Assembly (NCBI RefSeq): GCF_001612985.1
Contig: NZ_BDBM01000051.1
Span: 1 to 55,760 of the forward strand
Length of the DNA stretch: 55,760 bases
Origin: Nocardia gamkensis NBRC 108242
GTDB taxonomy: Bacteria > Actinomycetota > Actinomycetes > Mycobacteriales > Mycobacteriaceae
Direction of reading: 5' to 3'
Of the stretch, positions 7,980 to 23,039 are shown in pieces. The position numbers were made by a program, and so were the translations under genes. Numbering within the stretch: the stretch's first letter is position 1; every line of letters starts with the position of its first letter. The notes below the pieces were generated by a model. The model did no database searches. It saw nothing but the letters and a program-made list of their open reading frames with translations, and had not been told where the DNA came from.

Positions 7980-10196
7980 ATGCTTGTTGGTCTCGCACGC
8001 CTGGCGATCCGGCGGCCGCGATCCATCCTCTACGGCGCGCTGCTCATCGGGATCGTCTGCGTCGGGCTGGGCTGGTCGGCGCCTGCTCACCTGAAGTCCG
8101 GTGGTTACGTTCCGTCCGACACCGAGTCCGCCGAGGTGGCGGCGTTCCTCGGCCGCGAATTCCCCGGCGCCGCGCCGAATCTCGTGCTGCTGGTCACCGC
8201 GCCGGACGGGCTCGACAGCCCCGCGGCGCGGGCGGTCGGTGAGCGCCTGACCGCGGATCTGCGGGGCCGCGACGAGATCGACGCGGTCCAGTCCTATTGG
8301 GAACTTCCCCCGGATCTGCGGCAGGGCCTGCGCGGCAGCGACGGCCGCGACGGTCTGGTCCTGGCCCATGTCACCGGCGACGACACCGACGCGCCGAAAC
8401 GGGCGGGCGCGATCGCGGGCCGGGTGAGCGGCGACTTCGACGGCGTCACCGTGCGGGCGGGCGGCCAGGCGGTGGCCTTCGACGAGATGAGCCATCGGAT
8501 CGTCACCGACCTGCTGATCACCGAGGCGATCGCCATACCGCTGACCGGGCTCGCCTTGATCCTGGTCTTCGGCAGCGTGACGGCCGCGCTGATCCCGCTG
8601 GCGGTCGGCGTGTTCAACATCTTCGCGACGCTGCCGATCCTGCGGTTGCTCACCGAGGTCGGCGACGTGTCGATCTTCGCGCTGAACATGATGAGCGCAT
8701 TGGGTTTCGCGGTCGCGATCGACTCGAGCCTGTTCATGGTCAGCAGGTTCCGCGAGGAGCTCGCCGCTGGACGCGACACCGCCTCCGCGGTGTCGCGTAC
8801 AGCACGCACGGCGGGGCGCACCGTCTTGTTCTCCGGTGTGGTGATCGCGCTGTCGCTGTCGACACTGCTGGTCTTCCCGCTGTATTTCCTCAGGTCGCTG
8901 GCGTACGCGGGGCTGGCCGTGCTCGGGGCGGCCGTGTTCACCACGCTGCTGTTGGTGCCCGCGGCGCTCGCACTGCTCGGTCCCCGTATCGACGCGTTCG
9001 ACCTGCGAGCCCTCGTGCGCCGCCGATTCCACCGGCCGCGGCCGGCATCTGTCGAGCTCACCGAGACCCGGTGGTACCGCGCGGTGCGGCTGGTCATGCG
9101 CCATCCCGTCGTCGCCGCGGCGGCCGTGATCGCGCTGCTGCTGGTGCTCGGGTCGCCGTTCCTGTCCATCCGGTTCGGCGCCGCCGACGACCGGGTCATC
9201 GCCGGGGCATCCAGCCATGCGGTCGGCGACGCCTTGCGCACCGGCTTCCGGGAGAACGCGATGGCCGGCGTGCTCGTGGCCATGCCCGGATACCGGGGCG
9301 GCGACAGCGAGATCGCCTCCTACGCAGAACGTTTGTCACGGGTGGAGAACGTCTCGACCGTGCTGTCCGCAGCGGGCGTCTACGCCGGCGGGCTGAAAGT
9401 CGCCTCCGCGCCCCCCGGCATGCGCGACGACGCGGGCACCTATGTGCGCGTGGGCACCCGGCTCGACCCGTACTCCCCCGCCGCGATCGATCAGCTCGAC
9501 CAGGTGCGCGCAGTCCCCCCGCCGAGCCACGCGATGGTCGGAGGTGCGGCGGCCGAAAACGTCGACACGCTCGACGCGCTCGGAGCGAAAGTCCCCTTGG
9601 CCGTCTTCGTGATCGCGCTGTCGACCGTGGTGGTGCTGTTCTTCTTCACCGGCAGCGTGCTGCTGCCGATCAAAGCGCTGCTGCTCAACACGCTTTCGCT
9701 GGCGGCGACCTTCGGCGCCATGGTCTGGATATTCCAGGAAGGGCACCTGTCGGATCTGCTCGGTTTCACCTCGACCGGCTATCTGGTGCCCACGATGCCG
9801 ATCCTGATGTTCTGCATCGCCTTCGGCGTCTCGATGGACTACGAGGTGTTCCTGTTGTCCCGGATCCGCGAGGAATGGCTGTCCTCCGGTGACAACACCG
9901 GCGCCGTGGCGACCGGCGTCGCCCGCACCGCACGCATCTTCACCGCCGCCGCATGCCTGATGGCGATCGCCTTCGCGGGCATGGTGACCTCGCACGTGTC
10001 GTTCATCCAGCTGTTCGGCCTCGGCCTGACCCTGGCCGTGCTCAGCGACGCGACGTTGATCCGCGGCGTGCTCGCCCCCGCCTTGATGCGCCTGCTCGGC
10101 GCGGCCAACTGGTGGGCGCCGCCCCGGCTCGCCCATTGGCACCGAAGGATCGAAATCCCCGAGACCAGTGCCGCTCTCGAACCAGTACCCGAATAG
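7980..10196 (+). CDS. MMPL-family RND transporter (lipid/natural-product exporter)
   Basis: 738 residues, the usual length for actinobacterial MMPL proteins. One membrane helix near the N-terminus is followed by a periplasmic domain (~35-175) and a bundle of five helices at ~175-335, including FGSVTAALIPLAVGVFN and a conserved SALGFAVAIDSSLFMVSRFRE segment. The second half repeats the layout, ending with FGVSMDYEVFLLSRIRE and more helices. The twin acidic-Tyr motifs (DSSLF, DYEVF) are typical of proton coupling. It follows the regulator by 54 bp and precedes the F420 enzyme by 15 bp, so it very likely exports the cluster product, as MmpL7 exports DIM lipids. Confidence 0.92.
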   Translation: MLVGLARLAIRRPRSILYGALLIGIVCVGLGWSAPAHLKSGGYVPSDTESAEVAAFLGREFPGAAPNLVLLVTAPDGLDSPAARAVGERLTADLRGRDEIDAVQSYWELPPDLRQGLRGSDGRDGLVLAHVTGDDTDAPKRAGAIAGRVSGDFDGVTVRAGGQAVAFDEMSHRIVTDLLITEAIAIPLTGLALILVFGSVTAALIPLAVGVFNIFATLPILRLLTEVGDVSIFALNMMSALGFAVAIDSSLFMVSRFREELAAGRDTASAVSRTARTAGRTVLFSGVVIALSLSTLLVFPLYFLRSLAYAGLAVLGAAVFTTLLLVPAALALLGPRIDAFDLRALVRRRFHRPRPASVELTETRWYRAVRLVMRHPVVAAAAVIALLLVLGSPFLSIRFGAADDRVIAGASSHAVGDALRTGFRENAMAGVLVAMPGYRGGDSEIASYAERLSRVENVSTVLSAAGVYAGGLKVASAPPGMRDDAGTYVRVGTRLDPYSPAAIDQLDQVRAVPPPSHAMVGGAAAENVDTLDALGAKVPLAVFVIALSTVVVLFFFTGSVLLPIKALLLNTLSLAATFGAMVWIFQEGHLSDLLGFTSTGYLVPTMPILMFCIAFGVSMDYEVFLLSRIREEWLSSGDNTGAVATGVARTARIFTAAACLMAIAFAGMVTSHVSFIQLFGLGLTLAVLSDATLIRGVLAPALMRLLGAANWWAPPRLAHWHRRIEIPETSAALEPVPE

Positions 10197-10211
10197 TGCG
10201 ATAGGAACAAC

Positions 10212-11357
10212 ATGGCGAAATTCCGCACAGGTGTGATGGATTCCGGCGTTTACACCCGGTTCGCGCCCGACCTGCAATTTCGCGGCAGCCGCTCGGTGGC
10301 GATGGCGGGCGGAGCGGACTCGCTCTGGGTGACCGACCACCTGCCCTCGATCCTGCCCGCCTCGATCTGGAAACCGCGGCACGTCGGCATCACCCGGCTC
10401 GCACCGCACGCCGACGGGATCTACGAACCGTGGACGGCGCTGGGCTATCTCGCCGCGCAGAACCGCTTGGCCCGCCTGCGGCTCGGCGTGGGCGTCACCG
10501 ACGCGGGCCGGCGCAATCCCGCGGTGACCGCGCAGGCCGCGGCCACCCTGCACCAGTTGAGCCGCGGCCGGGCCATTCTCGGCATCGGCACCGGCATCCG
10601 GGACAACAACGAGCCCTATGGCGTCGACTGGACCGCTCCGGTCGGACGGTTCGAGGAGGCGCTGGCCACCATCAGGGCGCTGTGGGATTCCGCCGGCAGC
10701 CTGGTGAGCAGGGACTCGCCACACTTCCCGTTGCGGAACGCGGTCTTCGATGTCCCGCCCTACCGGGGCACCCGTCCGGAGATCTGGGTGGCCGCGGGCG
10801 GCCCGCGCATGCTGCGGGCCGCCGGTCGCTACGCCGACGTGTGGTTCCCGGGCTTCGCGCAGCGCCCGCACGAGTACCGGCACCGTCTCGAGCAGGTCCG
10901 CGCCGCGGCCTCCGACGCGGGCCGCGACCCGTTGACGGTCGCGCCCGCCGCCGTGTTCAGCGTCCTCACCGCGGCCCGTCCCGGGGAGGTGGACGCTCTG
11001 GTCGAGAGCGTTGGCGCGCGGGCGCTGACCCTGTGCGCCCCCGGCGAGATGTGGACCAGGCACGGCGCCACCCACCCGCTGGGCGAGGACTTCACCGGCC
11101 TGCAGGACTACCTGCCGCAGACGCTCGACGAGCGCACCGTGCTGGACTACATCGAGAAGGTCCCGGCTTCGCTGGTGCGGGAATTCTGCTTGGCCGGCAC
11201 GCCGGACGAGATCGTCGAGCAGCTCGCGGACTGGCGCGACCACGGTCTGCGGTACGCCGTGCTGATGAATCTCAGCGCAATTCATCCGCGCCTCACACAC
11301 GGGATGCTTTCCAACGCGCCACTGGTGGCGACGTTGCGTAAATTGAAAAAGCTGTAA
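10212..11357 (+). CDS. F420-dependent ketoreductase resembling phthiodiolone dimycocerosate ketoreductase
   Basis: 381 residues, a luciferase-like (LLM) flavin/F420 enzyme. From memory it aligns along its whole length with mycobacterial Rv2951c, also about 381 residues. Shared stretches include GVTDAGRRNPAVTAQAAATL, SRGRAILGIGTG, NEPYGVDWT, RFEEALATIRALW, PPYRGTRPEIWVAA and the ending GLRYAVLMN. Rv2951c reduces the keto group of phthiodiolone lipids to the hydroxyl that is later O-methylated. Here the enzyme is encoded next to a Mas-type PKS, as in the mycobacterial DIM locus. It probably reduces a ketone on a polyketide lipid; the actual substrate is unknown. Confidence 0.85.
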   Translation: MAKFRTGVMDSGVYTRFAPDLQFRGSRSVAMAGGADSLWVTDHLPSILPASIWKPRHVGITRLAPHADGIYEPWTALGYLAAQNRLARLRLGVGVTDAGRRNPAVTAQAAATLHQLSRGRAILGIGTGIRDNNEPYGVDWTAPVGRFEEALATIRALWDSAGSLVSRDSPHFPLRNAVFDVPPYRGTRPEIWVAAGGPRMLRAAGRYADVWFPGFAQRPHEYRHRLEQVRAAASDAGRDPLTVAPAAVFSVLTAARPGEVDALVESVGARALTLCAPGEMWTRHGATHPLGEDFTGLQDYLPQTLDERTVLDYIEKVPASLVREFCLAGTPDEIVEQLADWRDHGLRYAVLMNLSAIHPRLTHGMLSNAPLVATLRKLKKL

Positions 11358-11367
11358 CGCAGAACAA

Positions 11368-11397
11368 TTGACGCTCGAGCGGACTGCGCAATAGCAT
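11368..11397 (+). promoter_or_regulatory. Candidate promoter with palindrome upstream of the PKS gene
   Basis: TTGACG at 11368-11373 and TAGCAT at 11392-11397 are 18 bases apart, close to a sigma-70-type promoter. The -35 box overlaps a perfect palindrome CGCTCGAGCG (11372-11381), and a related TTCGAGCG recurs at 11403-11410. A cluster regulator could bind here. This is a reading of the sequence only. Confidence 0.4.
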
Positions 11398-11486
11398 GAC
11401 CATTCGAGCGAAGAAGCTCATCAGATATTTGTGCTGCTGCGGTCGGGGGGCTCAGCATGGACCCGCATTTCAGGCCAGGAGAAATA

Positions 11487-17768
<6,282 letters not shown>

Positions 17769-17779
17769 AAGGAACCCAC

Positions 17780-18742
17780 ATGTCCACCGAGCTGATCGCC
17801 TACGCCGATATCGACACCGTGCTGGGCCACCGGGACGGGCGGTTCTTCGGCGAGGGGTACAAGCGGATCACGCACCGCATCTTCGACATCGTCCTCGACC
17901 GCGACGCGCAGGACCGGCCGCGGCTGACGGCCACGGCCGGCGTGCACTATCCGCTGGACTGGTCGCGCAAGAGCACCCGCGTGCTGGTGCCGCACGTCAG
18001 CAGCATCGACTGCTCGATCTTCGGCTACCGGCTGCTCGAAGTGATCCTGCGCGAGTGCTACGGGCTCACCGACAGCGACATCCGGTCGTGCTGGGTGCCG
18101 TACGTCCAATTCAGCAGCGGAACCATCGCGACGGAATCGCTGGAGGAGTTCCCGATCAGCGCGACGGTCGCCGCGGTGGAAGGGAACACGATCAGCATCA
18201 CCGGAGCGCTTGGCGGCGGCATGAGCCTGGAGGCCACCGTGGCGCTGCCCGCGCCGCCGCGACCGCCGCAGGCGACACGGCGCACCGTGCACGAGACCGG
18301 GCGGGGATACTTCCACGGCGGGGTCTACACCCGCGGGCAGTATCTGCGCAACGTCGTCGTCTCCGACGGCGGCAGCCGCGCGCACGCCGATTTCGTTCTG
18401 ACGGAACCGGATTCGGCGGGTCCCTGGCAGGGCGTGGCCGACGCCTACCAGCCTTCGGTGACGCTGGTCGACGCGACGGTGATCCTGGCGCAACTGTCCC
18501 AGGTCGTGCTCTACGAGCTGGACAACATCGCCCGCAAAGACAGTGAGACGCTGTGGATGCGCCGGATGACCGCGCGCGCGTCCGCTCCCCCGGCGCCGCT
18601 CACCTCCGGCACCGCGACCACGCACATGGTGCGCTCGATGGTTCTCGCCTTCGGCGGCGGCGACTGGCGCATCTCCAGCTGGGCATCGGATTTCGCGGGC
18701 TGCGAGATCCGATACGACCTCGCGCACCGGCTGCCCGCCTGA
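17780..18742 (+). CDS. AvrD-family protein (syringolide-type biosynthesis)
   Basis: 320 residues, close to the ~310 of AvrD from Pseudomonas syringae. AvrD makes syringolides by joining a beta-keto acyl chain to a pentulose. Family-like marks are LGHRDGRFFGEGYKRI (15-30), HYPLDWSRKS (56-65) and PHVSSIDCSIFGYRLLEVIL (71-90). The pattern recurs at 224-245 (QPSVTLVDATVILAQLSQVV), which suggests two related half-domains. The start at 17780 has AAAGGA six bases upstream. An ATG at 17765 overlapping the PKS stop is an alternative. Its position directly behind the PKS suggests that it takes the acyl chain from the ACP. The family call is from memory; a dehydratase-like double hot-dog protein is the main alternative. 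Confidence 0.68.
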   Translation: MSTELIAYADIDTVLGHRDGRFFGEGYKRITHRIFDIVLDRDAQDRPRLTATAGVHYPLDWSRKSTRVLVPHVSSIDCSIFGYRLLEVILRECYGLTDSDIRSCWVPYVQFSSGTIATESLEEFPISATVAAVEGNTISITGALGGGMSLEATVALPAPPRPPQATRRTVHETGRGYFHGGVYTRGQYLRNVVVSDGGSRAHADFVLTEPDSAGPWQGVADAYQPSVTLVDATVILAQLSQVVLYELDNIARKDSETLWMRRMTARASAPPAPLTSGTATTHMVRSMVLAFGGGDWRISSWASDFAGCEIRYDLAHRLPA

Positions 18743-18777
18743 CCCGCGCATCCCCGAACGATCGGAAAGGCATTCTC

Positions 18778-19554
18778 ATGTCGGGAAACAACTATCGACG
18801 CATCGTCATCTCCGGAACGTATTCGACCGGAAAGACCACGACCTCCACGGCGCTGTCCCTGCTGACCGGCATCCCCCGGGTGGACGCCTCCTCCGCCCGC
18901 GAGGTGGTCACCGAGCTCTACCCGGGCATGCGGTTCCAGGATTTGAGCACCACCGAATTGATGGCGCTCGGCTTCCGCAGGCTGGAACTTCGCATCCAGG
19001 CCGAGGCGATCCTCGACGCCCAGGGCGGTTTCATCGCCGACGGCTCGGTGCTCAACGAGTGGGTCTACGGCACCACCCGGCTGGTCACCGGTCCCAACCC
19101 CGGATCGAGCCGATGGCACAAGGCCGTCAAGAACACCATCACGCTGCCCGGCCGGCCGTTCTACCGCCGCTACCTCAACGCCTACGGCGATATGGCCCGG
19201 CAGCGGGCCCGGCAGAACTACGACATCTTCTTCCACCTCCCGGTGGAGGTGCCGATGGATCCCGACGGCCACCGGCCGGTCGACGAGCGCTACCGCGCCA
19301 TCTCCGATCGGCAACTGCTGCACGCGATCAGCGAGCTCGGGCAGCCGGTCGTGACGGTACGCGGCACCCCCGAACAGCGCCTGGAATCCATCGTCTCGAT
19401 GCTCGACATCCCCACCGTGATGGACATCGACGTCGCGGTGAAGGAGGCGATGGAGATCGTGCGCAGCAGCCGCGAGCGCGTCCAGGAAACGATCGTCGCC
19501 CAGCAACAACCGCACACTCTCGGCCGCAAGATCAAGTTCGCCACCCGCGTTTAG
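18778..19554 (+). CDS. P-loop ATPase/kinase-like protein (AAA_28/NadR-like)
   Basis: 258 residues. A Walker A motif, GTYSTGKTT (13-21), is followed by a small nucleotide-kinase-like fold, with GGFIADGSVLNEWVYG around residue 85 as the likely Walker B/acceptor region and YDIFFHLPVE near 150. The architecture matches NadR-type and AAA_28 proteins, which phosphorylate small molecules such as nucleosides. In this cluster it could phosphorylate a sugar-like precursor or the product, or confer self-protection. The substrate is not known. The ATG at 18778 has GGAAAGG upstream. It is 35 bp behind the AvrD gene and 9 bp ahead of the methyltransferase. Confidence 0.72.
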   Translation: MSGNNYRRIVISGTYSTGKTTTSTALSLLTGIPRVDASSAREVVTELYPGMRFQDLSTTELMALGFRRLELRIQAEAILDAQGGFIADGSVLNEWVYGTTRLVTGPNPGSSRWHKAVKNTITLPGRPFYRRYLNAYGDMARQRARQNYDIFFHLPVEVPMDPDGHRPVDERYRAISDRQLLHAISELGQPVVTVRGTPEQRLESIVSMLDIPTVMDIDVAVKEAMEIVRSSRERVQETIVAQQQPHTLGRKIKFATRV

Positions 19555-19563
19555 GAGCACGCC

Positions 19564-20241
19564 ATGACCGTCCTGCTGGACAAGACCAAGCGCTACAACC
19601 CGATCGACTCGTGGTTCTACGACAACTTCATCTCCGATGCCGTGCGGGAGATGACCCCGACCCTGTTCGACGACATCGTCGCCCAGCTCGACGAGGGCGC
19701 GCAGGTTCTCGACGTCGGTTGCGGCGGTGGGCAACTCGCGGTCGGACTGGCCACCGCCGGGACCACGCTGCGGCTGACCGGCATCGACCTCTCCCCGCAG
19801 CAGGTGCGCAGGGCTCGCAAGCGCGGCGCGGCGCTGGGCAGCCGCATCCAGTTCCGGGAAGGATCGGCGACGGACCTGCCGTTCCCCGACGCCGCCTACG
19901 ACGCGGTGATCAGCTCCGGTTCGATCAAGCACTGGCCCGATCAGCGCAAGGGGCTCGCGGAGATGATCCGGGTGCTGCGGCCCGGCGGGCTGCTGCTGGT
20001 GATCGAGGCCGATCGGGGCTGTACCTTCGAGGACGCGCGGACTTTCGTCGACCGCTGGAAACTGCCGCAGCCGATGGCGCGGGCCTGCCTTCCGTTCTTC
20101 CGCACCTACATCGCCGGCTACGGCCTCGATCTGGAGGACGGCCGCGACCTGGTGGCCGATCTCCCGGTCACCGACGCCCAGGTGCGCCGCATCCCGGGCG
20201 AGCCCGGTATCCAGATCACCGCGCGCAAACGGGCGGAGTGA
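19564..20241 (+). CDS. SAM-dependent methyltransferase (class I)
   Basis: 225 residues. The SAM-binding motif I is VLDVGCGGGQLAVGLA (~48-63), with a motif II acidic residue in LTGIDLSPQQVRRAR and a motif IV region in DAVISSGSIKHWPD. It closely follows the kinase-like gene and is the last gene of the operon. It likely O-methylates the cluster product, possibly on the hydroxyl left by the F420 ketoreductase, as Rv2952 does after Rv2951c in DIM synthesis. It does not look particularly close to Rv2952 itself, so the parallel is functional inference. The start has GGAG upstream. Confidence 0.82.
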   Translation: MTVLLDKTKRYNPIDSWFYDNFISDAVREMTPTLFDDIVAQLDEGAQVLDVGCGGGQLAVGLATAGTTLRLTGIDLSPQQVRRARKRGAALGSRIQFREGSATDLPFPDAAYDAVISSGSIKHWPDQRKGLAEMIRVLRPGGLLLVIEADRGCTFEDARTFVDRWKLPQPMARACLPFFRTYIAGYGLDLEDGRDLVADLPVTDAQVRRIPGEPGIQITARKRAE

Positions 20242-20275
20242 GCACCGGTCGCCTCGGCGAATCCGGCCGGTAGCG

Positions 20276-20311
20276 GGCCGGGCGGCGTCCCCGCAGAGAC
20301 GTCGCCCGGCC
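20276..20311. terminator. Hairpin terminator at the end of the biosynthetic cluster
   Basis: GGCCGGGCGGCGTC at 20276-20289 pairs with GACGTCGCCCGGCC at 20298-20311 (14 bp, one G-U in RNA, 8-nt loop). It lies 34 bases after the methyltransferase stop and in front of the convergent LuxR-type gene, so it marks the cluster's right edge. Confidence 0.7.
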
Positions 20312-20376
20312 TGCCGCCTGTCATCGGCGCCGACGACACCACCGGACAACTCGGCCGAGTGCCGACGGTGCTCGCC

Positions 20377-22920
20377 TCAGCGCCGGGCGCGCTGCGGTTT
20401 GCGCGCGGCCTCCTCGGTCACCTCGGCCTGCCGGTCGTCGGGCACGAGGGCGCGGATGTCCTCTCGCGAGCCGATCATCAGTTTTTGCAGGATCGCCGCC
20501 ATCTGGGCGTCGACCGTCTTGAACGAACTGCCGCGCCGGGCGGCGATGGCGGTGTTCGTCCAGCCCGCCGCCGCCAGCACGGCCACCTCCTGTTCGGCGG
20601 CCGACAAGTCCTCCCAGTGCGAAGGACGGTGCCGCCGGACCGGATGCTCGACGGGTAGCCGGTCCAGCGACAGCTTCCCCAGCGCCAGCTGTGCTACCTC
20701 GCCCAGTTCCGGCCGCAGTAACGCACCCTCGCGTTCCGCCTCCGCGAAGGCGGTCTCTCCGAGGACCGCCCGAGCGGTGTCGGCGGCGATGTCGGTTTCG
20801 GTGGCGAACGGGCCGAGATTGGCGATGTCCACACCGATCCTGTCCCGCAGTGTGGCACCGCCACCGGTCAGTCGCGCGACTTCGCGCGCCCAACCCGTCA
20901 CCGCGGCGGAGCGTTCGCCGTCGGTGTCGCGGATCAGCCGCGCCAGTGCCCAGCCGCGGATGTGGACGGCCCATACCGCGCCCCATTGGTCGCGCATCGC
21001 CAGCTGAGTGGTCAGCGACGCGTGCGTCACGGCGAGCGCTTGCTCCGGGTCACCGTGTTTGGTCAGCGCGATAGCCCGGGCCAGGCCGACCCAGGACGTC
21101 GCCCACCGCGCCCCGGAGCGCTCGGCGTGCTCCAGGTGCCGCCGGGAGATCTCCAAGGCCTGCGCGGGTGTGCCGAGCAACGCCGCGGCCAGCGCTTCGA
21201 ACAGTTCGCTCATCGCGGCCCCACCACGGTCGCCGTCGACGGAGAACTTCTCTCGCGCGCGGGCCAGCACCGCTATCGCGCGCACGTCGCGGTCCACCAG
21301 CATCATCTCGGCACCTCGGGCGAACTCGACCGGGGCGGGCAGACCGAGGTCGCGGTCGGGCTGCTCGCGCCAGCCCGCCCGGGCGGCGCCGTCGGGCGCG
21401 CACAGCACCACGCACTCGTCGAGCGTGCGTTCGGCGTCGTGGTGCAGGCCTTGGCACAGGCTGATCCATGCGATCAGCGACATCGTCGTGACCTGCAGCG
21501 GCAGCGGCGGCGGGTCGAGTTCCCGGCTGGCGGCCAGCGTGCGCTCGGCCCAATGGCGTGGTTCCCGCAGCGAGCCGGTGAGGAACGGGCAGCGCAGCGC
21601 GATCAGCCCGGCGGCGATCTCCAGCCCGACGGCGGCCTCCTCCGCGGTGGCGAGGCTGCCCGCCATCGCGCACAGCAGGTTGTCCCAGGCTGCCCGCGCC
21701 CAATCCAGCAGCCGCTGTTCGTCCGGGCCGAACCACCCGGCTCGGGCGGCGACGACCTTGTCGCGGTAGTAGCGCCGGTGCGCGCGCGCCAGCCGGGCCG
21801 GTTCACCGCCGCGTTCGCTCGCGCGCTGCTGCGCGAACAGGCGAACGCTCTCCAGCAGCGAATACCGCACGGTGGTCGCCGTCAGATGCACCGAGACCAG
21901 CGATTGGTCCGCCAATCGCTCGAGCAGGCCTTCGATCTCGGCGCGGGCCAAGCCGTCCGGCTCGTCGTCGGCGCAGACCGCCTCGATCGCCTCCAATTCG
22001 GCGCCGACGTCCGATTCCGCCGCGTCCGCGTTGTCGTGGTCCACGTCGTACCCGGCCGCGAACACCGACAGGCGGTCGAACAGCAGCCGCTCTTTGTCCC
22101 CGCACAGGTCGTAGGACCAGGCTATGACGTCGCGAATGCCTTGGTGGCGCGCCTCCGCACCGACCCGCGGACCATGCGACCAGCGCAGCCGCCGGTCGGT
22201 GGCCTCACCGCTGAGGTCACGCAGGATCATCGGCAGCGGCTGCCGCAACAGCCGCGCGGCGGCCAGCCGGATGTAGAGCGGATGGTTGTGCACGTGACGG
22301 CAGATCGCCACCGCCAGCTCGGTCTCGTCGTCGGCGACGGCGTGCCCGGTCAGACCGGCGCGGGCGCGGAACAGAGCCAGCGCCTGTTCCCGCGACAGCG
22401 CGGGCACCGGCACCAACTGCTCGTCGACCCATCCGATCGCCTCGCGGCTGGTGGCCAGCACCGTGAGGCCCGGCGCCGCCTCCAGTAGGTCGGCGATCAC
22501 CCGGCCCGCGCCGTCGAGGACGTGTTCGCAATTGTCCATCACCAGGATCGTCTGCAGGGTGCGCCCGACCGCGTCGCGGCGGCGCAGCGTGTCCAGCACC
22601 GCCTCCCACGCCGAGCGTCCGGAGAAGTCGGCGTCCATCAGCGAGCGCGCGACCTGTTCCTCGACCGCCGCCGCGTCGGCGTTACGCGAGAGCAGCGCCA
22701 AGCGCACCCAGTGCACCGGAACACGGCGCGCCTTGTGGAACCGGTGCACCGCTTCGGTCGCCAGCCGTGTTTTGCCGATGCCGCCCGCGCCGATCAGCGT
22801 GACCAGGCGGGTCCCGCCCAGCAGCGCCATCCCGATCCGCTCCAGCTCACGTTCGCGCCCGACGAAATCACTGGCGGCCGCGGGTGGGAAACCCGGACTC
22901 GACGCACGTCCTACCGACAC
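20377..22920 (-). CDS. STAND ATPase transcriptional regulator with LuxR-type HTH
   Basis: 847 residues. An NB-ARC-like ATPase occupies the N-terminal third, with Walker A GAGGIGKTRL (Lys50) and ILVMDNCEHVLDGAG as Walker B. A helical, TPR-like middle follows. At the C-terminus there is a LuxR-type helix-turn-helix (LSAAEQEVAVLAAAGWTNTA, then FKTVDAQMAAILQKL). Such large regulators integrate ATP and a ligand to activate genes, often at secondary-metabolite loci. It is convergent with the biosynthetic cluster and divergent from the flavin monooxygenase, with 119 bp between starts. It could control either. The start is GTG at 22918-22920. Confidence 0.88.
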   Translation of the reverse strand: MSVGRASSPGFPPAAASDFVGRERELERIGMALLGGTRLVTLIGAGGIGKTRLATEAVHRFHKARRVPVHWVRLALLSRNADAAAVEEQVARSLMDADFSGRSAWEAVLDTLRRRDAVGRTLQTILVMDNCEHVLDGAGRVIADLLEAAPGLTVLATSREAIGWVDEQLVPVPALSREQALALFRARAGLTGHAVADDETELAVAICRHVHNHPLYIRLAAARLLRQPLPMILRDLSGEATDRRLRWSHGPRVGAEARHQGIRDVIAWSYDLCGDKERLLFDRLSVFAAGYDVDHDNADAAESDVGAELEAIEAVCADDEPDGLARAEIEGLLERLADQSLVSVHLTATTVRYSLLESVRLFAQQRASERGGEPARLARAHRRYYRDKVVAARAGWFGPDEQRLLDWARAAWDNLLCAMAGSLATAEEAAVGLEIAAGLIALRCPFLTGSLREPRHWAERTLAASRELDPPPLPLQVTTMSLIAWISLCQGLHHDAERTLDECVVLCAPDGAARAGWREQPDRDLGLPAPVEFARGAEMMLVDRDVRAIAVLARAREKFSVDGDRGGAAMSELFEALAAALLGTPAQALEISRRHLEHAERSGARWATSWVGLARAIALTKHGDPEQALAVTHASLTTQLAMRDQWGAVWAVHIRGWALARLIRDTDGERSAAVTGWAREVARLTGGGATLRDRIGVDIANLGPFATETDIAADTARAVLGETAFAEAEREGALLRPELGEVAQLALGKLSLDRLPVEHPVRRHRPSHWEDLSAAEQEVAVLAAAGWTNTAIAARRGSSFKTVDAQMAAILQKLMIGSREDIRALVPDDRQAEVTEEAARKPQRARR

Positions 22921-23039
22921 AACAGTGCAGCGTAGTCCGGCCGCATCCGGAAATTCGCGGGTCTCTACCGATGTGCCGCGCCCACCTATACGCGGACTAT
23001 TGCGCTGTCGCGGTAGTTCACGACCGGAAGGACACGAGG

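Noticed and set aside
7215..9218. A 667-residue minus-strand frame across the regulator and MMPL gene
   Set aside because: Shadow of two clear plus-strand genes; its sequence is repetitive and has no domain-like pattern.
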